32,147 bases of DNA from contig NZ_SKFH01000021.1 in the NCBI RefSeq assembly GCF_004343705.1, positions 1 to 32,147 of the forward strand. Reading direction: 5' to 3'. The translations under genes were made by a program, and so were the position numbers. The first letter of the stretch is position 1; each line of letters opens with the position of its first letter. Positions 26,301 through 32,147 of this stretch are shown piece after piece. A model generated the notes under the pieces. The model did no database searches. It was not told the DNA's origin and saw nothing but the letters and a program-made list of their open reading frames with translations. The stretch is from Flaviaesturariibacter aridisoli. Its GTDB lineage: Bacteria; Bacteroidota; Bacteroidia; Chitinophagales; Chitinophagaceae.

Positions 26301-29300
26301 TTCCACGGTGAACGTGACGGTGAACGCAACCCCCGCCAACCCGACGGCTACCAACAGCAACCAGTGCGGCCTCGCCGTACCGACCGCTTCGGTGACGTCC
26401 AACAGTGGCTTCGCTACACCGACCTTCAACTGGTACGACGCGGCTACCGGCGGCACCCTGCTGCAGAACAGCACTTCGACCACTTATACGACTGCCATCA
26501 ACGCTACCACGACCTTCTATGTGTCGGAGATCAATGCCGCCACCGGTTGTGAGAGCGGCCGCGTACCGGTAACGGTAACGGTTGCCGCCCCGGATCCGAT
26601 CACGGCTTCGGCAAGCGCGGACGTTTGCCCGAACACCGCTGCCACGCTCAGCGTAACGCAGACCGGTTCTTCGCAGAACTATACCTATACCTGGACTGCC
26701 AGCCCGGTTGCCGGTTCCGGCATCCCGAACAGCGTTACGGGTGCGACGGTTTCGATCACGCCGACCGCTTCCGGCACCTACACCTACACGGTGACGGGTG
26801 TGGACGGATCCTGCACGGCTTCGTCGACCGTAAACCTTACGGTGAAGCCGAGCCCGGCTATCACGAACATTACCGCTACGCCCTCGAGCGTTTGCCCGGG
26901 TGGCAGCGTAGCGCTGGCCGCCACGAGCATCGGCGTCGGTGCAGGCACGGCCACCATTGGTGCAGGCGCCACAACCACGGCTACCTACCCGGCACCGTTC
27001 TACTCGCTGTGGTCCAACAAGCACGAGCAGATCATGTTCCGCGCCTCTGAGCTAACGGCCGCCAACCTGCGCGCCGGCAACATCACGGCCCTGAACTTCC
27101 CCACCACTGCCGGTACGGTTGCCATCCAGAACGTGACCATCAAGATGGCCAATACGACGCAGAACGACATGAGCACCTTCGTAAGCAGCGGCTTCACGAC
27201 CGTGTTTACGGCCGCTTCGCTCGCCCAGACTGCGAACACCAACAACCGCGTGCTGCTGCAAACGCCCTTCAACTGGGACGGCAGCTCCAACGTGGTGATC
27301 GAGATCTGCTTCGGCACGGCTTCTACAAGCGCCACGCTGAGCAGCACTTCGCCCGCCGACGTAACGTCGTTCACTTCCGTGATCAAGACGCACGTATCGG
27401 CCGCCACCGCAGGCGCTACCGTTTGTGGCAACAGCACGACGAACCTGCTGACTTACACGACGCGTCCGAAAGTGATCCTGGAAGGACAGGCCGTCACCAA
27501 CATCACGTCTTCCTACACCTGGACCTGGAACCCCGGTGGCCTTACCGGTGCTACCGCAACGGCTACCACCCCGGCCAACAATACCGGCGCCGCGATCACC
27601 CAGGTGTATACCGCAACGGCTACCAATACGACAAACGGTTGCACCACCAATGCTACGGTGAACGTAACGGTGAACCCGACCCCGGCTACGCCGACGGCTA
27701 CCAACAGCACGCAGTGCGGTTTCGGTATCCCGACCGCTTCGGTGGCTTCCAACTCGGGCATTGCCACGCCGTCGTTCGACTGGTACCTGGCGCCCACGGG
27801 CGGCACCGCGCTGCAAACCGGTGCGCAGACCACTTACCAGACCGCGATCAACACGACCACTACGTTCTATGTTTCGGAAGTCAATACGACCACCGGTTGT
27901 GAAAGCGCCCGCGTGCCCGTGACCGTTACGGTGAACCAGCCCGATGCTATCGATGCCGCCGCCAGCCTGGCCGCGGTATGCGTCAACGGCTCGGTAAACC
28001 TGTCGGTGACCCAAACCGGTTCTACGCAGAACTATACCTACACGTGGACGGCCAGCCCCGTTGCCGGCTCGGGTATTCCCAACCCGGTGAGCGGCGCCAC
28101 GGCGACCGTGACCCCGACGACGGCGGGCTCTTACCTCTACACCGTAACCGGTGTGAGCGGTATCTGTACCACCTTCGACACCGTGCGTGTGAGCGTTAAC
28201 CCCAACCCGCTGATCACTTCGGTAACCGGCCCGGCTGCCGCCGTATGCCCCGGCGCTTCGGTGGCCCTGACGGCAGAAAGTGTTCCCGCACAGGCCGGGA
28301 TCGCCACGCTCGGCACCGCTACCGCTACCAACGCTACCAACACTTCCCTGGCTGCCGCTTACCCGACCTGGTTCGGCAACGGCCGCCAGCAATACCTGGT
28401 GCGCGCCTCCGAACTGCAGGCCCAGGGTGTGGTACCCGGCAACCTCACCTCGCTCGCCTTCGACGTGGTGAACGCCAACGGCGACCCCGCCACGCTCAAC
28501 GGCTATACCATCAAGCTGATGCCGACCACGGCAACTTCCATCACGACGATCCAGACCGGCACCTTCACCACAGTGTGGGGCCCGCAGAACTACACGCCGG
28601 TAGTGGGCGTCAACACACACAGCTTCACGGCGCCCTTCAACTGGGACGGTACCTCGAACCTGATCGTGGACATCTGCTTCTCCAACGGTGTGACCGGTAA
28701 CGGCAGCGCCCAGACGAAGCAGACCGCCACCACTTTCGCCTCTGCGGTGTACTATGCCGCCGACGGGGCGGCCGGCAGCGGCGCCTGCACCGCCACTACG
28801 GTGACCGGCTCGGGCAGCATCCGCCCGAACCTGATGTTCGGCGCGCGCATCGGCACCGTTCTGACTTCCAACTACACCTGGACCTGGAACCCGGGCGGCC
28901 TCTCCGGCGCCTCGGTGACCGCTACGGCCCCCGCCAATAACAGCGGCGCCGCCGTTACGCAGGTGTATACGGTAACCGCCACCAACGCCTCGACCGGCTG
29001 CTCCAGCACGGCAACGGTAAACGTGACGGTGAACGCTACCCCCGCCACACCCACCGCTGTCAACAGCAGCCAGTGCGGCGTTGCCGTGCCGACCGCTTCG
29101 GTGACCTCCAACAGCGGCCTTGCCTCGCCGACCTTCAGCTGGTATGCGGCCGCAACCGGCGGCACCGCGCTGCAGACCGGCACGCAGACCACTTACCAGA
29201 CCTCGATCAACACGACCACAACGTTCTATGTTTCGGAAACCAACACGACCACCGGTTGCGAAAGCGCCCGTGTGCCGGTTACGGTGACCGTTACGCAGCC

Positions 29301-32147
29301 CGACGCCGTAAACGCCACCGCTACCTCGCCGATCTGCGTGGGAAGCACGGTGACCCTCTCAGCTACGCAAACGGGCAGCACGAACAACTACACCTACACC
29401 TGGACCGCCACACCGGCTACGGGCTCCGGCCTGACCGCCCCGGTTACCGGCGCCAGCCAGACCATTACCCCGACCGCTGCCGGCACCTATGTATATAGCC
29501 TGACCGCGTTCGACCCGGCAGGTTCCTGCACGGTGATTGACACGGCCACCGTTACGGTAAACCCCAACCCGGCTATCACTTCGGTGACCGCCAACCCGAC
29601 ACTGGTATGCTCGGGCGGTACGGTGACCCTGACGGCCGCCAGCATAGGCATCGGCTCCGGACCGGTTACGATCGGAACGGGCGCTTCGACGTCGACGGGT
29701 TACCAGAGCCCCTTCTACCACCTGTTTGGCGGTATGAAGCAGCAGACCATCTACCTCGCTTCGGAACTGCAGGCTGCCGGTCTTACGGCAGGCCCCATCA
29801 ACGGTATCCGCCTCGACCTCGTGGCCGGTGGCGCTGCGTACGCCGACTTTGCCGTGAGCCTCGGCAACACAGCACTGACCAACCTTTCGGGCGGCATTGT
29901 GACCACGCCGATGACACCGGTGTTCAGCACCCCGTCGTTTACCACCACCGCCAACAGCCTCAACACGATCAACTTCAGCACGCCCTTTACCTGGGACGGT
30001 ACGAGCAACATCGTGCTGCAAACCTGCTGGAGCAACAACAACGGCGGCGGCACGACCACAACGGCCAAGTATGACGCAACGTCCTTCGTGGCGCTGGCCT
30101 ACTACCGCGGCGACAACCTGACCTCCGCGACCGTTTGCGGTGGAACGACCGCCACCGGTACCCTCAGTGCCCGTCCGAAAGTGGACTTTATCGGCCAGAC
30201 TTCTACGGATATCAGCTCCACGTACACCTGGACCTGGAACCCGGGCAACCTTACCGGCGCCCAGGTGATCGCCCCGGCACCGACCGTCGGCGGCGTACAG
30301 ACCTACACCGTGCGCGCGACCAACGCGGCTACGGGTTGCTTTACGACCGATACGGTGCGCGTAACAGTAGGCGGTTCCTTCACGGTGAACGCCAGCAGCA
30401 CGCCGGTAGCCCTTTGCGGCAGCGGCACCGCTACGCTGACGGCCACGCCCAGCGGCACCGGTGTTCCGTACACGTACGTATGGAAAGATGCTTCCAACGC
30501 TACGATCGGCACCAGCGCCACCCTCACGGTGAGCCCGACGGCTACGAGCGTGTATACCGTTACGGTTACCAACTTCTGCGGCACTTCGGTAACACAGCAA
30601 GTGACCGTCTATGTAAACCCCGTACCGGTTGCGACGCCTTCGCTGACGGCCCAAACCGTGTGCGCCGGCTCGGCTACCACGCTCGGCTTCAGCACGCAGG
30701 CCACCGGCGGTACGACGACCTATGCCTGGACGAACAACAACCCGGCGATCGGCCTCGCTGCCTCGGGTAGCGGCAACATCGCCTTCACGGCAGCCAACGG
30801 CGGCAGCAGCACGGCTACGGCCACCATCACGGTGACGCCGACCTACACGGCCAACGGTGTGAGCTGCACCGGTGCGGCCACCACCGCTACCATCACCGTG
30901 AATCCGACGCCGACCGTGAACGCCGTAACGGGCCAGACGCTTTGCGCCGGCACGCCGACAGCTGCGGTAGCCTTCTCCGGCGCCGTAACGGGAACGGTGT
31001 TCAACTGGACCAACAGCGCTCCTTCGATCGGCCTCGCTGCTTCAGGCACGGGTAACATCGCTTCGTTCACCCCCACCAACAGCGGCACGACGCCGGTGGT
31101 AGCCACGATCACGGTAACGCCCCAGTTTGCTAACGGCGGTACCACCTGCCCGGGTTCGGCGCAGACCTTCACCTTCACGGTGAACCCGCAGCCTACCGGC
31201 ACGATCACGGCGCCCAACGGTACGCTCATCTGCCAGGGTACGGCCGTACCGCTGCAGGTATCGGGCGGTACCTCGTACCAGTGGTTCCTCGGCGGTAACC
31301 CGATCCCGGGTGCTACCGGCGCCTCCATCAGCGCCACGCAGACCGGTGTGTATACGGTGAACATCACCAACAGCTTCGGCTGTACGCAGGCCGCCAGCAA
31401 CAGCATCACGGTAGGACAAGTAGCGGCTCCGAACGCCGACTTCACGTTCAACAGCTATTGCGTGAACACGCCGGTGCAGTTTACCAACACCACTACGACG
31501 TCGGCCACCGTGCCGGTGGGCTACCAGTGGAGCTTTGGTGACGGCAGCACGAGCACGCAGACCAGCCCGTCGCACACGTTCACCAACGTAGGCATTTACC
31601 CCGTTCGCCTCATCGCTTCCTACACCGGTTGCCCGTCGCTGAGCGACACGGTGACGAAGAACGTAGCGATCGAAGCACCGCTGCCGGGTCAGCGCCTGGC
31701 CACGCAGGACGTGGTCAGCGGCCGCGCCACGGAGCTCCATGCCCGCAACCTGCCCAATGGCCGGTATAGCTGGACGCCCGCCACGGGCCTCAGCAACCCC
31801 TCCATCTGGTACCCGGTGGCCACCCTCAGCCAGCAGCAGGAATACCGCATCCAGGTATCCTTCGCTTCGGGTTGCGTCACGGTGGATACCCTGCTGGTGC
31901 GCGTTCAGAAAGGCGACGACATCTTCGTTCCCACGGCCTTCTCGCCCGACGGCGACGGCGTGAACGATCTGCTGAAGCCGATCACCGTGGGCCTGACCAC
32001 CTTCCGCTACTTCCGCGTGTATGACCAGCTGGGCCGCGAGGTGTTTGCCACTACGGCCATCAACCAGGGCTGGGACGGTCGCTACAAGGGTCAGCCCCTG
32101 CGTGCCGATACCTACATCTGGGTGGCCGAAGGCCGCGACAGCAGCGG
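20293..32147 (+). CDS. Giant modular T9SS type B surface protein, 3' partial
   Basis: I read the frame from ATG 20293 to the window end: 3951 codons, no stop. Residues 38-53 are the signal h-region after a 37-residue n-region; cleavage VGA53 leaves Gln54. Next come a nidogen-like N-terminal beta module (20461-21115, PFDFWFMG to RFIYGDL), FN3 (21118-21370), a G8-like start (21412-21760) and TNG-rich beta repeats to ~23440. An FPVGKSGYN module (23455-23895) and a VNGG module (23935-24165) follow. A MAM-like insert is at 24265-24800. Four SELQ/WDGTSN inserts lie between 25570 and 30195, alternating with Ig_7-like domains at ~24970, 26332, 27685 and 29044. Two PKD-like domains (30625-31185), an Ig, a classical PKD (WSFGDGS, 31435-31665) and a type B/CHU_C sorting domain (FVPTAFSPDGDGVND from 31924) finish it. 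Only about the last dozen codons are probably missing. Likely a surface adhesin paralogous to 8130-19949; ligand unknown. Confidence 0.94.
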   Translation, partial: MSQSIALTGTPVCAPRKPLSAPDIRSHSRLRPRMARRLIGLLGALFLTVAVGAQSTANYAFSTATNGSLVDMSSGTTQLLGASQDDAQSAISNLPFDFWFMGTRYTQFSVNSNGLIRLGGTAVGGAGNTQIGSVASAPLISPFSLDIKTAADGKIHYKVTGSAPNRVLVIEFMHMQIGWNSGTDDGTFQALLGEDGTIRFIYGDLTYRYVPGTTTVSAGIQSSNVNNTYATINIGTNAVTTSGGTTNYNLGTTVPAPIPVSSASNGSRRVYTFTPTAPTAPPTNMTFTNTSALGMTINWTEPSPLSNTAAYAVYVSTDNVNFSYVASVPVGTTTYTAGGLSPATNYYWNVYAVGEGSLSAPLNGSNPTLLPASATSTATGGLWSQPATWTSGTVPLPGDEVTIVDGATVIIDVNPIVSTLTVGEGTSGTLVYNPSAAQTLTVTQLLTINTGGAFRAADAGSTSTVTTHALSLGGSLVNNGTIDFASTAGAGGTVVNASRVAVTFTGTGNNNFDLSNATRSNFAGVTVNKGTSNAATLTFSAPAGFLSAAGATSSGTTISVASTTGLSVGMNVSVVSGTGVFAAGTTVTAVNNSTQFTVSAAPTTALSANAVVLGSTVSNLSAASSGFLTLSNGTFVAGGTAAYKMPLFATAAYTIPATAGLTINNANAVITGLNGSPSLNGKLTMNAGTYNVGVVAGNEMSAAATANFLMNGGTINFASRFYTTNALTFNMSGGVINVTTVGNATSTNAGFGMTSTTANVTISGGTINLVQASTGATQRDYYVGATTPTITGGTLNVGTAATATKFNFVIMGSMPNVVIDNTTNNKTAQLSSTSPAVAYGTVLVNPGTTLNLNGTSMTVRGTTLTNNGTINGSAPGSRLAFISAGAQTFAGTGVLTSPLDGIIVRSGGNLTITHGTSFNTLRVELQNGTIINSNKITLGTGATAAVTVQTGYPGNTGPGGFFDVAPTFNLGTGTYTVSAQQESAQRTLNLEIPATRSIGALIVNNTNGVTFNGALSSGTLTLTAGLLHTNATDLLTVTGTTTGSVSGGSATSYVDGPLQRTLPASLATGSTFTFPVGKSGYNALDLVNPVTNAGGTVVVRAEAFDGNAGGTPGSMFSSLSSTRYWQVQVPSGSGNLTSAFIRLNDTRGSFDAIGSSATQGGTYTLVGGASPVLATGSITSVAPAISSLAGYYLMALKSPPVLSNLAINPSTVSCTSSVPHTVTVDVTGGSAPYTAVLTYTVNGGAPQNVTMTQSGSTFSGTIPAVTPAGATVAWSVTVTDANTISTTQAGTPYRDAPLVGVSPLLQASPTTVCAGQPVTLTANPSFVERFETFPVTTFAATAPLTATQSTTYFAEGASSVRLAYTANIDAAYAMTQNFNLTGYTGAQLTFSHILATETGLDYGYVQYSNDGGSTWTSFAPGSYAGTGTLKNGVVSFDKTSYSDWAANFSTSGVLPTNALWKNETINIPAAALTSQFRVRFRMTSDGSVQYYGWLIDNVRIGLPGAGSFASYLWQDGSTTTTNTYTYVPAASENAAVLGVDANGCTTDISNLVAITVNQLPAAPTAVNSNQCGLAVPAASVTSNSGLATPTFEWFDAATGGNLLQTGTSATYTTAISATTTFYVSERNNTTGCESVRVPVTVTVATPDAVSAASNVNNVCPGTAVTLSATQTGNTQHYTYTWTASPVAGSGIPSSVTGATATVTPTSGGTFVYTVTAVDGTCTASSTVSVTITAPPAITSVTATSPVCPGATIALAAQSVPAQAGTVNLGSASGTNPDNTSSAAAYPTWYGNGRQQYLVLASELQALGLVPGNLTSLAFDVVNANGDPATLNGYTIKLMAVPATTTSIAAFQSGAFTTVWGPQNYTPVVGINTHTFATPFNWDGTSNLIVDICFSNGVTGNGSAETKQTATTFASHVYYAADGTTGNGACTSTTVSGSANMRPNMIIGGIAGVNLTSTYTWTWNPGALNGASVTTTAPANNSGAAITQAYTVTATNNSTGCSSTSTVNVTVNATPANPTATNSNQCGLAVPTASVTSNSGFATPTFNWYDAATGGTLLQNSTSTTYTTAINATTTFYVSEINAATGCESGRVPVTVTVAAPDPITASASADVCPNTAATLSVTQTGSSQNYTYTWTASPVAGSGIPNSVTGATVSITPTASGTYTYTVTGVDGSCTASSTVNLTVKPSPAITNITATPSSVCPGGSVALAATSIGVGAGTATIGAGATTTATYPAPFYSLWSNKHEQIMFRASELTAANLRAGNITALNFPTTAGTVAIQNVTIKMANTTQNDMSTFVSSGFTTVFTAASLAQTANTNNRVLLQTPFNWDGSSNVVIEICFGTASTSATLSSTSPADVTSFTSVIKTHVSAATAGATVCGNSTTNLLTYTTRPKVILEGQAVTNITSSYTWTWNPGGLTGATATATTPANNTGAAITQVYTATATNTTNGCTTNATVNVTVNPTPATPTATNSTQCGFGIPTASVASNSGIATPSFDWYLAPTGGTALQTGAQTTYQTAINTTTTFYVSEVNTTTGCESARVPVTVTVNQPDAIDAAASLAAVCVNGSVNLSVTQTGSTQNYTYTWTASPVAGSGIPNPVSGATATVTPTTAGSYLYTVTGVSGICTTFDTVRVSVNPNPLITSVTGPAAAVCPGASVALTAESVPAQAGIATLGTATATNATNTSLAAAYPTWFGNGRQQYLVRASELQAQGVVPGNLTSLAFDVVNANGDPATLNGYTIKLMPTTATSITTIQTGTFTTVWGPQNYTPVVGVNTHSFTAPFNWDGTSNLIVDICFSNGVTGNGSAQTKQTATTFASAVYYAADGAAGSGACTATTVTGSGSIRPNLMFGARIGTVLTSNYTWTWNPGGLSGASVTATAPANNSGAAVTQVYTVTATNASTGCSSTATVNVTVNATPATPTAVNSSQCGVAVPTASVTSNSGLASPTFSWYAAATGGTALQTGTQTTYQTSINTTTTFYVSETNTTTGCESARVPVTVTVTQPDAVNATATSPICVGSTVTLSATQTGSTNNYTYTWTATPATGSGLTAPVTGASQTITPTAAGTYVYSLTAFDPAGSCTVIDTATVTVNPNPAITSVTANPTLVCSGGTVTLTAASIGIGSGPVTIGTGASTSTGYQSPFYHLFGGMKQQTIYLASELQAAGLTAGPINGIRLDLVAGGAAYADFAVSLGNTALTNLSGGIVTTPMTPVFSTPSFTTTANSLNTINFSTPFTWDGTSNIVLQTCWSNNNGGGTTTTAKYDATSFVALAYYRGDNLTSATVCGGTTATGTLSARPKVDFIGQTSTDISSTYTWTWNPGNLTGAQVIAPAPTVGGVQTYTVRATNAATGCFTTDTVRVTVGGSFTVNASSTPVALCGSGTATLTATPSGTGVPYTYVWKDASNATIGTSATLTVSPTATSVYTVTVTNFCGTSVTQQVTVYVNPVPVATPSLTAQTVCAGSATTLGFSTQATGGTTTYAWTNNNPAIGLAASGSGNIAFTAANGGSSTATATITVTPTYTANGVSCTGAATTATITVNPTPTVNAVTGQTLCAGTPTAAVAFSGAVTGTVFNWTNSAPSIGLAASGTGNIASFTPTNSGTTPVVATITVTPQFANGGTTCPGSAQTFTFTVNPQPTGTITAPNGTLICQGTAVPLQVSGGTSYQWFLGGNPIPGATGASISATQTGVYTVNITNSFGCTQAASNSITVGQVAAPNADFTFNSYCVNTPVQFTNTTTTSATVPVGYQWSFGDGSTSTQTSPSHTFTNVGIYPVRLIASYTGCPSLSDTVTKNVAIEAPLPGQRLATQDVVSGRATELHARNLPNGRYSWTPATGLSNPSIWYPVATLSQQQEYRIQVSFASGCVTVDTLLVRVQKGDDIFVPTAFSPDGDGVNDLLKPITVGLTTFRYFRVYDQLGREVFATTAINQGWDGRYKGQPLRADTYIWVAEGRDSS
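25501..30210 (+). repeat. Four ~1.36-kb supramodular repeats in the third giant gene
   Basis: Each unit holds an Ig-like host opened by a SELQ/WDGTSN insert, the host's TWxWNPG strand, an Ig_7-like domain (NSxQCG to TGCES) and an uninterrupted Ig-like domain (YTYTWTASPVAGSG). Inserts start near 25580, 26940, 28300 and 29665. Inserts 1 and 3 are almost the same sequence: a 56-nt exact match links 25924-25979 with 28633-28688. Inserts 2 and 4 belong to other subtypes, so the order is A-B-A-C. Insert 4 is followed by a different Ig set. Confidence 0.88.

Noticed and set aside
20293-32147. Possible frameshift or hidden stop in the third giant gene
   Set aside because: Codon-by-codon reading found no stop or frame change through to the last complete codon.

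Overview
The window looks like part of the chromosome of a GC-rich Bacteroidota, most plausibly Chitinophagaceae or a relative. The family assignment is inference. The phylum call rests on type IX secretion (T9SS) C-terminal sorting domains of both type A and type B, on signal peptides that leave Gln at the mature N-terminus (the Bacteroidota 'Q-rule'), on Ig_7-like, PKD-like and CHU_C-type modules, and on the lack of Shine-Dalgarno motifs before the giant genes.

Layout: all real genes are on the + strand. (1) 1-7295 is the 3' part of a giant cysteine-poor surface protein. It has eight ~260-residue repeats, then an FN3-like domain and a type A sorting domain, and is closed by a strong terminator at 7321. 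(2) 7296-8129 holds one small gene, an orphan BlaI/MecI-family winged-helix repressor at 7462-7824. Two related palindromes spaced exactly 20 bp centre to centre sit just upstream of it. After it come a second terminator (7915-7950) and a tandem array of ~27-bp repeats (7991-8087). (3) 8130-19949 is a complete 3939-residue T9SS protein ending in a type A sorting domain, followed by a terminator at 19972. (4) 20293 to beyond the window end is a paralogous giant protein, open for 3951 codons without a stop. It carries a type B (gliding-motility/CHU_C) sorting domain that is cut by the window edge.

How the parts relate: the two complete-5' giants share a near-identical sequence block around the start codon, unusually long signal-peptide n-regions and the same domain order, yet they end in different sorting signals. 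In both, every MAM-like and every 'SELQ/WDGTSN' module sits nested inside an Ig-like host domain at the same place, between the strand after C-x-G and the strand with the core Trp. I count ten cases. The likely picture is an Ig-like rod displaying projecting modules on the cell surface. No substrate or partner can be read from the sequence. Each giant gene appears to be its own transcription unit. A regulatory link between the BlaI-like protein and the giant genes is only a hypothesis. I saw no RNA genes, insertion sequences or CRISPR arrays.
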